A stretch of DNA of 64,000 nt from Streptomyces candidus (GTDB lineage Bacteria; Actinomycetota; Actinomycetes; Streptomycetales; Streptomycetaceae). The notes beneath the pieces are model-generated. The model searched no databases. It was not told where the DNA came from and worked only from the letters and a program-made list of their open reading frames with translations. Below, piece after piece: positions 14,624 through 23,912 of this stretch. The stretch spans positions 1 through 64,000 of the forward strand of contig NZ_JACHEM010000001.1 of assembly GCF_014207445.1 (NCBI RefSeq), written 5' to 3'. Both the position numbers and the translations under genes were made by a program. The stretch's first letter is position 1. Each line of letters begins with the position of its first letter.

Positions 14624-15529
14624 ATGACAGCTCCCCCGACTCCTTTCGGCCGCGCCCTGTGCGCGATGGTCACCCCGTTCACCCCGAGCGGTGACGCGCT
14701 GGACCTGCCGGGCGCCCAGAAGCTCGCCGGCCACCTGGTCACCTCGGGCGGCTGCGACGGTCTCGTCCTGAACGGCACCACCGGCGAGTCCCCCACCACC
14801 TCGGACGCAGAGAAGACGGCGCTCGTCGCCGCCGTGCGGGAGGCGGTCGGCCCGGATGTCCCGCTCCTCGCCGGTGTCGGCAGCGCGAGCACCGCACACA
14901 CCGTGGAACTGGCCCGCGAAGCGGAACGGGCCGGAGCGGACGGGCTGCTGGTGGTCTCCCCGTACTACAGCAGGCCACCCCAGGCGGCGATCGAGGCCCA
15001 CTTCTGCCGGGTCGCGGACGCGGTCGGCATCCCGCTGATGCTGTACGACATCCCCGCCCGTACCGGTGTCCGCATCGAGCCGGCCACGATGCTGCGGCTC
15101 GCCGGGCACCCCCGCATCGCGGCGGTCAAGGACTGTTCGTACGACCTGCTCGGCGCGGCCCGGGTCATCGACCGCACCGGCCTCGCGCACTACTCGGGCA
15201 GCGAGGAGCTGAACCTGCCCCTGCTCGCGGTCGGCGGCGCCGGGTTCGTCAGTACGCTCGCCAACGTCGTCCCGCACGCGATGGCCGCCCCTCTCCGGGC
15301 GCACCGCGACGGCGACGTGGACCGGGCGGCACGCCTCCACCGGCGCACCCTCCCGCTCGCCGAGCTGATGATGGCGTCCGGCCTGCCCGGCACGGTCACC
15401 GCGAAGACGCTGCTCAACGCGCTGGGGCTGCCCGCGGGCCCGGTCCGCGAGCCCTTGCAGCCGGCGTCCTCGGACGTGCTCGACGCGCTGCTGGCCGCCT
15501 ACGGGGAGCTGATGGGCGACGACTGCTGA
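14624..15529 (+). CDS. dapA: 4-hydroxy-tetrahydrodipicolinate synthase
   Basis: A 301-residue class I aldolase that condenses pyruvate with aspartate semialdehyde, the first committed step of lysine and diaminopimelate synthesis. Visible motifs are LNGTTGESPTTSDAEK (pyruvate-binding TTGE), SPYYSRPPQ with the proton-relay Tyr, YDIPARTGVRI with the second Tyr and Arg, and AAVKDCSYD with the Schiff-base Lys. The length is normal. Streptomyces carries more than one dapA-like gene, so this could be one of two paralogues. It stands alone, converges with dapD across a hairpin, and has an AT-rich inverted repeat upstream. Confidence 0.9.
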   Translation: MTAPPTPFGRALCAMVTPFTPSGDALDLPGAQKLAGHLVTSGGCDGLVLNGTTGESPTTSDAEKTALVAAVREAVGPDVPLLAGVGSASTAHTVELAREAERAGADGLLVVSPYYSRPPQAAIEAHFCRVADAVGIPLMLYDIPARTGVRIEPATMLRLAGHPRIAAVKDCSYDLLGAARVIDRTGLAHYSGSEELNLPLLAVGGAGFVSTLANVVPHAMAAPLRAHRDGDVDRAARLHRRTLPLAELMMASGLPGTVTAKTLLNALGLPAGPVREPLQPASSDVLDALLAAYGELMGDDC

Positions 15530-15659
15530 CACGGGGGTGGCAACCGGGCGGGCAGGGGCGAGGGGGCGGCGCGGGCGGGCATCCTGTGCGCCGGGACTCA
15601 TGGGCGCTCCGGCCACTCGCACGGCCCGCAGGTCACGCAGCTCGACGGACTCCGCCCCC

Positions 15660-15690
15660 CGGCGGGGCAGCTCGTACGGTTGCCCCGCCG
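15660..15690. terminator. Hairpin between dapA and dapD
   Basis: CGGCGGGGCA (15660-15669) pairs with TGCCCCGCCG (15681-15690) around an 11-base loop. It lies between two convergent genes and ends 16 bases before the dapD stop. No T run is seen. Confidence 0.6.
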
Positions 15691-15706
15691 CCCCCCTGAC
15701 CCGCCG

Positions 15707-16696
15707 CTAGTCGTTGCTGTGCAGCACCTCGTTCAGCCCGCCCCAGACCGCGTTGTTCGGCCGGGCCTCGACCGCACCCGTCACCGAGTTCCGGCGGAAC
15801 AGGATGTTCGAGGCCCCGGACAGCTCCCGCGCCTTCACGATCTGTCCGTCCGGCATCGTCACCCGCGTCCCGGCGGTGACGTACAGACCCGCCTCCACCA
15901 CGCACTCGTCGCCGAGCGCGATACCGACGCCGGCCTCGGCGCCGACCAGGCAGCGCTCGCCGATCGTGATCCGCATGTTGCCACCGCCCGACAGCGTGCC
16001 CATTGTCGACGCGCCGCCGCCGATGTCGGAGCCGTCACCGACGACGACGCCGGCCGAGATGCGCCCCTCCACCATGGACGTCCCGAGCGTCCCGGCGTTG
16101 AAGTTGACGAATCCCTCGTGCATCACGGTGGTGCCCGACGCCAGGTGCGCGCCCAGCCGCACCCGGTCCGCGTCCGCGATCCGCACACCCTTCGGCGCGA
16201 CGTAGTCCGTCATCCTCGGGAACTTGTCCACCGAGGTCACCATCAGGTGCAGTCCCTCCGCGCGCGCGTTGAGCCGCACCTCCTCGACCGAGTCGACGGC
16301 GACCGGCCCGAGCGAGGTCCAGGCCACGTTGGCGAGCAGCCCGAAGAGGCCGTCCAGGTTCTGCCCGTGCGGCTGGACGAGCCGGTGCGAGAGCAGGTGC
16401 AGACGCAGGTACGCGTCGTGGGCGTCCAGCGGCTTGTCGTCGAGCGAGGCGATGACCGTGCGTACGGCCACGACTTCGACACCGCGGCGGGCGTCGGGGC
16501 CGACGGCCTTGGGCGCGGCGGCGCCCAGCAGTTCGGCGGCGCGCTCGTCGGTGAGGCGCTCGGTCCCGGCCGGGCCGGGCTCGGCGACGAGTTCGGGCGC
16601 CGGGAACCACGTGTCGAGGACGGTGCCGTCGGCGGCGAGGGTGGCGAGTCCGGCGGCGACAGCGCCGGTGGTGCGGGAAACAGTCGTATCGGTCAT
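15707..16696 (-). CDS. dapD: 2,3,4,5-tetrahydropyridine-2,6-dicarboxylate N-succinyltransferase
   Basis: A 329-residue cytosolic enzyme of the diaminopimelate pathway using succinyl-CoA. The C-terminal half shows left-handed beta-helix hexapeptides ([20 protein letters not shown], then NAGTLG and [18 protein letters not shown]). [17 protein letters not shown] is the signature of the actinobacterial DapD type. The ATG at 16696 comes ten bases after the stop of the upstream MFS gene on the same strand, so dapD is likely translated from a two-gene message. The usual N-terminal domain is intact. Confidence 0.92.
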   Translation of the reverse strand: MTDTTVSRTTGAVAAGLATLAADGTVLDTWFPAPELVAEPGPAGTERLTDERAAELLGAAAPKAVGPDARRGVEVVAVRTVIASLDDKPLDAHDAYLRLHLLSHRLVQPHGQNLDGLFGLLANVAWTSLGPVAVDSVEEVRLNARAEGLHLMVTSVDKFPRMTDYVAPKGVRIADADRVRLGAHLASGTTVMHEGFVNFNAGTLGTSMVEGRISAGVVVGDGSDIGGGASTMGTLSGGGNMRITIGERCLVGAEAGVGIALGDECVVEAGLYVTAGTRVTMPDGQIVKARELSGASNILFRRNSVTGAVEARPNNAVWGGLNEVLHSND

Positions 16697-16706
16697 GACA
16701 GGAAAC

Positions 16707-17945
16707 CTAACCGGCGGCGGCCCGCGCGGGCGAACCGGTCTCGCCCTCCGGGCGCACGTCACCGGGCCCGGCCTCCCCGGAGCCCCGCATCCGCCCCGCC
16801 GCCAGCACCGCCGCTCCCGCCAGCACGGCCAGCGCGGTACAGGCCGGCCACAGCAGCTCCGGCGACGCCGCGTACAGCGCCCCGCCCAGCGGCGGCGCCA
16901 GTACGACCCCGCTCACCGACACCCCCGCGTACAGGCTCTGGAACCGCCCCTGGGCGTGCGCGGGCGCCTGGTCCGCCACGAAGGCCGTCGCCGGCGTCTT
17001 GTACAGGATCTCCCCGGCGGTGAGCAGCAGCATCATCGCCGCCGCGAGTGCGATCCCCGCCCCGAACACCAGCAGCCCGTAGCCGAGGCCGACGAGGATC
17101 AGGCCTGTCCCGACGACGGCGAGCGGCGCGTACCGCCGCAGCGCCGCGGCGGCGGGCAGTTCGAGGAGGAGGATGACTCCGCCGTTGAGGGCGAACAGCC
17201 ACCCGTACACCTGGGTGCTGAGGCCGTGGTCGGCCAGGAAGACGGGGAAGGTCGAGAACAGCTGCCGGTAGACGAGGTCGGCGAGGAAGACCGACACCAG
17301 CAGCACCACCAGGGCGGGCCGGTCGCGCAGCTCCCGCCGGATGCTCTTCCCGCCGCCGGGTCCGGGCCTGCGGACCGCCGCGCCGCGCGCGGGCATCACC
17401 CGGGACACGTACAGGGCGAAGAGGAGCGTCCCGATCCCGTCGGCCACGAAGAGCGCGGTGTACGAGAACGTGAGCGCGACCAGCGCCCCGAGCGGCGCGC
17501 CCACGGTGAACCCCGCGTTGCCCGCGGCCCGCATCACGGCGAAGCCCTGCCTGCGGGCCACCTCGGGGACGCTGACGGCGACGAGCGCGGAGTTGCAGGC
17601 GCGGACGGCGCCCTGGGCGTACTGGCACAGCGGCAGCACGCCGTACAGCGCGGCGACCGGGATCAGCGGCAGCAGGCACAGCGCCGCCCCGGCGAGCACG
17701 GCCGCGCCCAGCAGCGTCCGCCGGTGGCCGAACCTGTCCCCGAACCAGCCGCCGGTGAAGTTGCCCGCCACGAGGCCGAGGCCGCCGATGCCGCTGAGCA
17801 GCCCGGCCTGCGGGACGGACAGGTCCCGCTCGTCCGTCAGGTACACGAAAAGGTAGATGAAGGTGAAGGCGACCGCGCTGTTGAAGAAGATCCCGAACGC
17901 CAGCAGCCAGACGGCCCTCGGTATGTCCCTGAAAGTCCCCAACAT
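16707..17945 (-). CDS. MFS transporter upstream of dapD
   Basis: A 412-residue membrane protein with about 12 hydrophobic segments. After the second segment it shows [15 protein letters not shown], the MFS motif A, at about residues 66-80. The family resembles drug/metabolite exporters of the MFS_1 group. The ATG at 17945 is chosen because [20 protein letters not shown] begins the first helix and a GGGGCGGGG purine run precedes it. The stop lies ten bases before dapD. A functional link to lysine or diaminopimelate efflux is possible but only inferred from position. Confidence 0.82.
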   Translation of the reverse strand: MLGTFRDIPRAVWLLAFGIFFNSAVAFTFIYLFVYLTDERDLSVPQAGLLSGIGGLGLVAGNFTGGWFGDRFGHRRTLLGAAVLAGAALCLLPLIPVAALYGVLPLCQYAQGAVRACNSALVAVSVPEVARRQGFAVMRAAGNAGFTVGAPLGALVALTFSYTALFVADGIGTLLFALYVSRVMPARGAAVRRPGPGGGKSIRRELRDRPALVVLLVSVFLADLVYRQLFSTFPVFLADHGLSTQVYGWLFALNGGVILLLELPAAAALRRYAPLAVVGTGLILVGLGYGLLVFGAGIALAAAMMLLLTAGEILYKTPATAFVADQAPAHAQGRFQSLYAGVSVSGVVLAPPLGGALYAASPELLWPACTALAVLAGAAVLAAGRMRGSGEAGPGDVRPEGETGSPARAAAG

Positions 17946-18280
17946 GCCTGCCCCGCCCCTCAGTTCCTTTTGGGAACCGACTATGGCAGCATCGTCACCG
18001 CAGGTCAACGACGCAAAGGGAGGCCCACCTGATCCTGGTCGTCGACCGCGACCGAACTATCCGCGAGGTGGTCTCCAGGTGGTCTCCGGCGACACGGACA
18101 TCACGGCGAGCGTGGACCGGGCCCTCGGTGCGGTCCTCGGCGCGCCCCGCCGTGACGGAGACGTCTTCCGCGCACCGGCGGTCGTTCCCGCCCCCGCACG
18201 GAATTCCGCAGACCGTTCGAACCCCGATACGGTGGGCCGCCGATCTTCCCCTCGCACACACCCACCCCATGGAGCACGCA
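17946..18280. other. Divergent intergenic region with a possible broken small gene
   Basis: After GGGAGG at 18019, a + strand frame from about 18030 reads ILVVDRDRTIREVVS. An exact 11-bp tandem duplication of AGGTGGTCTCC (18066-18076 and 18077-18087) then shifts the frame. Removing one copy continues it as GDTDITASVDRALGAVLGAP with good third-position GC bias. This suggests a small gene disrupted by slippage, but no start ATG/GTG is present and no family is recognised. The remainder holds the promoters of the flanking divergent genes; no clear elements were seen. Confidence 0.35.
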
Positions 18281-19405
18281 GTGACCCACTACTCGGGCGG
18301 ACCCCCCGGCAGCCCCCCGCCCGGACCCCCGGGCCCCGGATACGGCTGGAACGGCGGCTGGGCGCCGCTCCCGGACGCGCCGAAACCCGGTGTGGTCCCG
18401 CTGCGTCCGCTGGGCCTCGGCGACATCCTGGGCGGCACCTTCTCGGCCTTCGGCCGGTACTGGAAGCCGCTGCTGGGCACGGCAGCCGTGGCGTACGGGA
18501 CGGCGCTGCTGGTCGCGTGCGGCGCGATGGCCGTCGCCTACGCCCTGTGCACCGACGAGTTCGACGTGATCGAGCGCTCGATCCGCGCCAACGACTCCCA
18601 CCCGCCCACCTCGGCCCTGGTCAGCGTCGCCGTGACCTTCGGCGTGGCGGCTCTCTTCGGCGTGCTGTGCCTGATGGCCGCCTCCGCTCTGACGCAGGCG
18701 GCCTCGCCCGCCGTGCTCCAGGAAGCGGTACTCGGCCGGCCGGTCACGTTCCGCCAGGTGTGGGGCCGGGCGGTGCGCCGGTTCCCGGCGGTGCTCGGGG
18801 CGCTGTCGGTCCCGTGGCTGCTGTCCCTGCTGGTGGGGGCCCTGCTGTCCGCGGGGTACGTGGCCCTGATGCTCACCGTCGTGGAGAACCGGGGCGGGGA
18901 GGCGGCGGGTGTGTGGGCGGCGGTCGGCCTCGGGCTGGGGCTGCTGCTCGCGCCCGCGGCCGTGTGGCTGTGGGTGCTGTTCAGCCTGGCCCCGGCGGTC
19001 GCCGTCTTCGAGTCCGCAAGCCCGGTGCAGGCACTGCGCCGCTCGGCCCGCCTGGTGAAGGGCTCGTGGTGGCGGATCTTCGGCATCACGCTGCTGCTGT
19101 GGCTGATGGCGACCGTGGCGAGCTCGCTCATCCAGATGCCGTTCAACCTCCTGGGCGCCTTCTCCATGGTCCCCGGCATGGACGTCGACCATACGGACGA
19201 CGCCGCCGCCGCGGCACAGATCATGCTCTCCGTGGGCGGCTACGTGCTGATCAGCCTGCTCGGCAGCTTCATCAGCCAGATCCTGGTCACCTACTTCCCG
19301 CAGCTCACCACCGGCCTGCTCTACGTCGACCAGCGCATCCGGCGCGAGGGCCTGGCCCCGGCGCTGATCGACGCCGCACAGGTCCCGCCGCCGCCGCGGC
19401 ACTGA
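18281..19405 (+). CDS. Multipass membrane protein (DUF7544 / GDPD membrane-domain type)
   Basis: A 374-residue protein. A Pro/Gly-rich cytosolic N-terminus (about 40 residues, PGSPPPGPPGPGYGW) precedes PLGLGDILGGTFSAFGRYW, a pattern common to glycerophosphodiesterase membrane-domain proteins. About six hydrophobic helices follow, with VQALRRSARLVKGSWWRIFG in the middle loop. It probably sits in the plasma membrane as a structural or stress-related protein; no catalytic residues are visible. GTG 18281 is preferred because GGAG lies six bases before it; ATG 18269 is an alternative. A strong terminator follows. Confidence 0.78.
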   Translation: MTHYSGGPPGSPPPGPPGPGYGWNGGWAPLPDAPKPGVVPLRPLGLGDILGGTFSAFGRYWKPLLGTAAVAYGTALLVACGAMAVAYALCTDEFDVIERSIRANDSHPPTSALVSVAVTFGVAALFGVLCLMAASALTQAASPAVLQEAVLGRPVTFRQVWGRAVRRFPAVLGALSVPWLLSLLVGALLSAGYVALMLTVVENRGGEAAGVWAAVGLGLGLLLAPAAVWLWVLFSLAPAVAVFESASPVQALRRSARLVKGSWWRIFGITLLLWLMATVASSLIQMPFNLLGAFSMVPGMDVDHTDDAAAAAQIMLSVGGYVLISLLGSFISQILVTYFPQLTTGLLYVDQRIRREGLAPALIDAAQVPPPPRH

Positions 19406-19441
19406 GGCACGCGGCTGCGACAACACCGCGCACGCGGACAC

Positions 19442-19484
19442 GGCTGTGCCCCCGGCGCTCACACGGAGCACCGGGGGCACAGCC
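19442..19484. terminator. Bidirectional terminator at the end of the suf operon
   Basis: Nineteen-base arms at 19442-19460 and 19466-19484 pair with one G-U around a five-base loop (core GTGCCCCCGG / CCGGGGGCAC). It lies between the membrane-protein gene and the convergent sufT stop at 19515. Confidence 0.85.
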
Positions 19485-19514
19485 ATACGCACAGTCGTGC
19501 GTACGGAGGGGAAC

Positions 19515-19853
19515 TCAGACGTTGAAGCCGAGCGCGCGCAGCTGCTCGCGGCCGTCGTCGGTGATCTTGTCCGGGCCCCACGGCGGCATCCAGACCCAGT
19601 TGATCTTGAGCTCGTTGACGATGCCCTCGGTGGCGGACTTCGCCTGGTCCTCGATGACGTCCGTCAGCGGGCAGGCCGCCGAGGTGAGAGTCATGTCGAT
19701 GGTCGCGATGTTCGCGTCGTCGACGTGCACCCCGTAGATCAGGCCCAGGTTGACCACGTCGATGCCCAGCTCGGGGTCGACCACGTCGTACAGGGCTTCG
19801 CGGACCTCTTCTTCGGAGGCCGGCTTGGTCGTCACAGTCGTCTCGTCGCTCAT
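19515..19853 (-). CDS. sufT: SufT-type metal-sulfur cluster assembly factor
   Basis: A 112-residue DUF59/MIP18-family protein that helps mature [4Fe-4S] proteins. ALYDVVDPELGIDVVNLGLIYG at about 20-41 is the family core and TLTSAACPLTDVIEDQA carries the reactive Cys. The C-terminal WVWMPPWGPDKITDDGREQLRALGF is standard. Its ATG overlaps the sufU stop by four bases (ATGA), so it is the last gene of the suf operon. The gene name follows common usage for the suf-linked member. Confidence 0.9.
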   Translation of the reverse strand: MSDETTVTTKPASEEEVREALYDVVDPELGIDVVNLGLIYGVHVDDANIATIDMTLTSAACPLTDVIEDQAKSATEGIVNELKINWVWMPPWGPDKITDDGREQLRALGFNV

Positions 19854-20314
19854 GCCGTCTCCTTCTTCGCGCTCTCGCCCAGGGCCTGGGCTGTCGCGTC
19901 CTTCCATGCCATCCAGCTCAGCAGGGCGCACTTCACCCGGGCGGGGAACTTCGACACCCCGGCGAACGCGACCGCGTCCTCCAGGATGTCCTCCATCGCC
20001 TCGTCGGGCACGACGGCGCCCTTGGACTGCATCAGCTCCAGGAACGTCTCCTGGATCTTCCGCGCGTCGGCGAGGTCCTTGCCGACGAGAAGGTCATTGA
20101 GGACGGAGGCGCTGGCCTGGCTGATCGAACAGCCCTGGCCCTCGTAGCTCACGTCCTCGATGCGCTCGCCGTCGTACTTCACCCGCAGCGTGATCTCGTC
20201 GCCGCACGTGGGGTTGACGTGGTGCACCTCGGCGTCGCCGTCACGAAGACCGCGCCCGTGCGGGTGCTTGTAGTGGTCCAGGATGACTTCCTGGTACATC
20301 GAATCCAGCTTCAC
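19850..20314 (-). CDS. sufU: SufU-type zinc-dependent sulfurtransferase
   Basis: A 154-residue IscU-like protein that in Gram-positive bacteria accepts persulfide from SufS. The conserved ligands are Cys37 and Asp39 (NPTCGDE), Cys62 (GQGCSISQAS) and Cys129 (RVKCALLSW). The insertion between Cys62 and Cys129 is the SufU rather than IscU type. The start is GTG at 20314 (encoding VKLDSMYQE); GGCGGGGA lies upstream. It follows sufS by 13 bases and overlaps sufT by four. Confidence 0.93.
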   Translation of the reverse strand: MKLDSMYQEVILDHYKHPHGRGLRDGDAEVHHVNPTCGDEITLRVKYDGERIEDVSYEGQGCSISQASASVLNDLLVGKDLADARKIQETFLELMQSKGAVVPDEAMEDILEDAVAFAGVSKFPARVKCALLSWMAWKDATAQALGESAKKETA

Positions 20315-20327
20315 AGTGTTCCCCGCC

Positions 20328-21584
20328 CTACCCGAAGAAGTTCCGTACGTGCTCCAGCCCGTCGACCAGCGCGTCGACCTCTCCGGGCGTGGAGTACAGA
20401 TAGAACGACGCTCGCGTGGTCGCAGGAATTCCGTAGCGCAGGCAGACCGGACGCGCGCAGTGGTGTCCGACCCGTACCGCGATGCCCTCCTCGTCGAGTA
20501 CCTGGCCCACGTCGTGCGGGTGGATGTCGCCGAGCGTGAAGGAGAGCGCCGCACCGCGGTCCTCGGCCGTCGCCGGGCCGATTATCCGCAGGTCCGGGAC
20601 TTCGAGGAGACGCTTGACCGCGTACTCGGTGATCGCGTGCTCGTGGCGCGCGATGTTCTCCATGCCGATCGCCGAGAGGTAGTCCACCGCCGCGCCGAGG
20701 CCGACGGCCTGCGCGATCGGAGGTGTACCGGCCTCGAACTTGTGCGGCGCGGGAGCATACGTGGACGAGTGCATCGACACGGTTTCGATCATCTCGCCGC
20801 CGCCCAGGAACGGCGGCAGGTCCTCCAGGAGTTCCTGACGGCCCCAGAGCACGCCGATGCCGGTCGGGCCGACCATCTTGTGGCCGGTGAAGGCCACGAA
20901 GTCGGCCTGCAGCGCCTGCACGTCCAGCACCATGTGCGGGGCGGCCTGCGAGGCGTCGATGCAGACCAGCGCGCCGACCTGCTGCGCGCGCCGGATGATC
21001 GTCTCGACCGGGTTGACCGTGCCGAGCAGGTTGGAGACCAGCGTGAAGGAGACGATCTTCGTCTTCTCGGTGATGATCTCTTCGATGTTCGACAGGTCGA
21101 GACGGCCGTCGTCGGTGAGGCCGAACCACTTCAGCTTCGCGCCCGTGCGCTGCGAGAGCAGCTGCCACGGCACGATGTTGGAGTGGTGCTCCATCTCCGT
21201 GATGACGATCTCGGTGTCGCGGTCCACCCGGTAGGGCTCGTCGGCCCAGGTGAGCATGTTGGCCACGAGGTTGAGCGACTCGGAGGCGTTCTTGGTGAAG
21301 ATCACCTCGTCGCGGCTCGGCGCGTTGATGAAGGCGGCGACCTTGTCGCGGGCACCCTCGTACAGTGCCGTGGCCTCCTCGGCGACCGTGTACACACCGC
21401 GGTGCACGTTCGCGTTGTGCCGCTCGTAGTACTCGTTGAGCGCGTCGAGCACCTGGCGCGGCTTCTGCGAAGTAGCGGCGGAGTCCAGGTAAACGATCTT
21501 CTTGTCCCCGTGGACGATGCGGTCCAGCAGGGGGAAGTCCTTGCGGATCGCGTCCGTGTCGAGGAGGCCCGGCAGTTGTGTCAC
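20328..21584 (-). CDS. sufS: Cysteine desulfurase SufS
   Basis: A 418-residue PLP enzyme (group II class V aminotransferase fold) that removes sulfur from cysteine to form a persulfide on its own Cys. Lys236 in AFTGHKMVGP binds PLP, His133/His134 lie in TEMEHHSNIVPW, and Cys376 in VGHHCARP carries the persulfide. The length is normal. The ATG at 21584 overlaps the sufC stop by four bases, indicating translational coupling. It delivers sulfur to SufU, encoded next, for the SufBCD scaffold. Confidence 0.96.
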   Translation of the reverse strand: MTQLPGLLDTDAIRKDFPLLDRIVHGDKKIVYLDSAATSQKPRQVLDALNEYYERHNANVHRGVYTVAEEATALYEGARDKVAAFINAPSRDEVIFTKNASESLNLVANMLTWADEPYRVDRDTEIVITEMEHHSNIVPWQLLSQRTGAKLKWFGLTDDGRLDLSNIEEIITEKTKIVSFTLVSNLLGTVNPVETIIRRAQQVGALVCIDASQAAPHMVLDVQALQADFVAFTGHKMVGPTGIGVLWGRQELLEDLPPFLGGGEMIETVSMHSSTYAPAPHKFEAGTPPIAQAVGLGAAVDYLSAIGMENIARHEHAITEYAVKRLLEVPDLRIIGPATAEDRGAALSFTLGDIHPHDVGQVLDEEGIAVRVGHHCARPVCLRYGIPATTRASFYLYSTPGEVDALVDGLEHVRNFFG

Positions 21585-22345
21585 GCGGCTGCGCCACCCT
21601 TCGTGTACTTCTCGTAGCCCTCGGCCTCGAGCTGGTCGGCGAGTTCCGGACCACCGGACTCCACGATCCTGCCCGCCGAGAAGACGTGCACGAAGTCCGG
21701 CTTGATGTAGCGCAGGATGCGCGTGTAGTGCGTGATCAGCAGCGTGCCGACCTCGCCGGTCCCGCGGACGCGGTTGACGCCGTCCGAGACCTGGCGGAGC
21801 GCGTCGACGTCGAGGCCCGAGTCGGTCTCGTCGAGGATGGCGATCTTCGGCTTCATGAGCTCCATCTGGAGGATCTCGTGACGCTTCTTCTCGCCGCCGG
21901 AGAAGCCCTCGTTGACGTTGCGCTCGGCGAAGGTCGGGTCCATCTGGAGCTGCTCCATCGCGGACTTGACCTCCTTCACCCAGGTGCGCAGCTTGGGGGC
22001 CTCGCCACGCAGCGCGGTGGCCGACGTGCGCAGGAAGTTGGACACCGAGACGCCGGGGACCTCGACCGGGTACTGCATGGCCAGGAACATGCCGGCGCGG
22101 GCGCGCTCGTCGACGGACATCTCCAGGACGTCCTCGCCGTCGAGGGTGACGGTGCCGCTGGTGATCGTGTACTTGGGGTGACCCGCGATCGAGTACGCGA
22201 GGGTGGACTTGCCGGAGCCGTTGGGGCCCATGATGGCGTGGGTCTCGCCCTGCTTCACGGTCAGGTCGACGCCCTTGAGGATCTCCTTGGTGCCGTTCTC
22301 GACATCGACGGAGACGTGCAGGTCGCGGATTTCAAGCGTTGCCAT
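21581..22345 (-). CDS. sufC: Fe-S cluster assembly ATPase SufC
   Basis: A 254-residue ABC-type ATPase that powers the SufBCD scaffold. Walker A is GPNGSGKST at about 38-46, the signature FSGGEKKR, and the Walker B segment KIAILDETDSG with the SufC-specific TDSG. The Q-loop lies in MFLAMQYPVEVPG. The ATG at 22345 is chosen by the conserved MATLEIRDLHVSV start. It lies seven bases after the Rieske gene stop and overlaps sufS by four. Confidence 0.96.
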   Translation of the reverse strand: MATLEIRDLHVSVDVENGTKEILKGVDLTVKQGETHAIMGPNGSGKSTLAYSIAGHPKYTITSGTVTLDGEDVLEMSVDERARAGMFLAMQYPVEVPGVSVSNFLRTSATALRGEAPKLRTWVKEVKSAMEQLQMDPTFAERNVNEGFSGGEKKRHEILQMELMKPKIAILDETDSGLDVDALRQVSDGVNRVRGTGEVGTLLITHYTRILRYIKPDFVHVFSAGRIVESGGPELADQLEAEGYEKYTKGGAAA

Positions 22346-22352
22346 GGGGTAC

Positions 22353-22670
22353 TCAGGACTCCTGGGTGACGGAGACGAGCACATCGTCCCCTTCGATCTT
22401 TACGGGGTATACGGGGACGGGGCGCGTCGCGGGCAGGCCGGACGGCTTTCCGGTACGGAGGTCGAAGCTGGAGCCGTGCAACCAGCACTCGATGGCACAG
22501 TCCTCGACTTCGCCCTCGGACAGCGAGACGTTCGCGTGCGAGCAGATGTCGTTGATCGCGAAGACTTCGCCCTCGGTCTGGACAAGGGACACCGGCGTGC
22601 CGTCGACCTCGACCCGCTTGGGGGTGTCGGTCTCCAGCTCGCTCAGCGTGGCCACTCGTACGAACGTCAT
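22353..22670 (-). CDS. Rieske [2Fe-2S] ferredoxin-like protein in the suf operon
   Basis: A 105-residue soluble Rieske protein of the bifunctional dioxygenase-ferredoxin type. Ligands are Cys43/His45 (DICSHANVSL) and Cys62/His65 (ECWLHGSSFD), spaced as in this family. It is a regular member of actinobacterial suf operons and may supply electrons or serve as a cluster carrier; that role is inferred from position. The ATG overlaps the sufD TGA by one base (TGATG). Confidence 0.92.
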   Translation of the reverse strand: MTFVRVATLSELETDTPKRVEVDGTPVSLVQTEGEVFAINDICSHANVSLSEGEVEDCAIECWLHGSSFDLRTGKPSGLPATRPVPVYPVKIEGDDVLVSVTQES

Positions 22671-23851
22671 CAGACGGAAGCCTCCAGCTCCGCATCGATC
22701 TTGGCGAGCAGGCGCGCCTCGACGTCGTCGACGCCGATCTGCTGGACCAGCTCGGCGAAGAAGCCACGCACGACCAGGCGGCGGGCCTCGTCCTCGGGGA
22801 TGCCGCGCGACTGGAGGTAGAAGAGCTGCTCGTCGTCGAAGCGGCCGGTCGCCGAGGCGTGGCCCGCTCCGGCGATCTCGCCGGTCTCGATCTCCAGGTT
22901 GGGGACCGAGTCGACGCGCGCGCCGTCGGTCAGCACCAGGTTGCGGTTCATCTCGTACGAGTCGGTGCCCTCGGCGGCCGCCTGGATCAGGACGTCGCCG
23001 ATCCACACCGCGTGCGCGTCCTGGCCCTGGAGGGCGCCCTTGTAGGCCACGTTCGACTTGCAGTGCGGGACGTTGTGGTCGACCAGGAGGCGGTGCTCCT
23101 GGTGCTGGCCCTTGTCCGTGAAGTACAGGCCGAACAGCTCGGCCTCGCCGCCGGGACCGGCGTACGAGACGCGCGGGTGCAGCCGGACCAGGTCGCCGCC
23201 GAAGGTCACCACGACGGACTTGAAGGACGCGTCCCGGCCCACCAGCGCGTTGTGCTGCGCCACGTGGACGGCCTTGTCGGCCCAGTCCTGCACGGACACG
23301 ACGGTGAGCTTCGCGCCGTCGCCGAGCACGTAGTCCACGTTGGCGGCGAGCACGCCGTCACCGGTGTGGTCGATGACCACGACGGCCTCGGCGAACGCGC
23401 CGAGCTCGAAGACCTGGTGGCCGTAGGCCGTACCGCCCTCGCCGTGCACCGACACGCGGATGGGCTCGGTGAGGACGGTCTCCTTGGGCACCGAGACGAC
23501 CGAGGCCTTCTCGAAGGCGGAGTACGCCTGGGCGGCCACCCGGTCCACCGGGGTGCCGGCCTTGCCGAGGCGGGCGTCGGAGCGGTCGACCGTCTCGACG
23601 GTGACGCCCTCGGGGGCGTCGACCCGGACGGTCAGCACGCCGCCGGCCTCGGCGGTGCCGTCGTGCAGACCGCGCAGCCGGGCGAGCGGGGTGAACCGCC
23701 ACTCCTCCTCGCGGCCGTGCGGCACCGGGAAGTCCGCCACGTCGAAGGACGGCGGCGCACTCATGCGGGTGGCGACGGTGGACTCCGCCGCCACCGCGAG
23801 GGAGCCGGAGGTGGTGGAACCCACCGGGATGTTGGTCTGGGCCTCAGCCAT
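22670..23851 (-). CDS. sufD: Fe-S cluster assembly protein SufD
   Basis: A 393-residue scaffold component that pairs with SufB. It begins MAEAQTNIPVGSTTSG and has FPVPHGREEEWRFTPLARL near 50-70, a SufD hallmark. It contains the right-handed parallel beta-helix region (EAELFGLYFTDKGQHQEHRL, then HCKSNVAYKG) and ends with the shared SufB/D segment DEQLFYLQSRGIPEDEARRL. His in HCKSNV is probably one of the residues involved in cluster assembly. The ATG at 23851 is chosen over one 30 bases upstream from the family start. It lies 61 bases after sufB, the largest gap in the operon. Confidence 0.95.
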   Translation of the reverse strand: MAEAQTNIPVGSTTSGSLAVAAESTVATRMSAPPSFDVADFPVPHGREEEWRFTPLARLRGLHDGTAEAGGVLTVRVDAPEGVTVETVDRSDARLGKAGTPVDRVAAQAYSAFEKASVVSVPKETVLTEPIRVSVHGEGGTAYGHQVFELGAFAEAVVVIDHTGDGVLAANVDYVLGDGAKLTVVSVQDWADKAVHVAQHNALVGRDASFKSVVVTFGGDLVRLHPRVSYAGPGGEAELFGLYFTDKGQHQEHRLLVDHNVPHCKSNVAYKGALQGQDAHAVWIGDVLIQAAAEGTDSYEMNRNLVLTDGARVDSVPNLEIETGEIAGAGHASATGRFDDEQLFYLQSRGIPEDEARRLVVRGFFAELVQQIGVDDVEARLLAKIDAELEASV

Positions 23852-23912
23852 GGCTGTCGTGGTGCTCTCTCTCTGGATCAAGAAGTCGGGACGTGCGGAC
23901 GGAGGGGGACGG

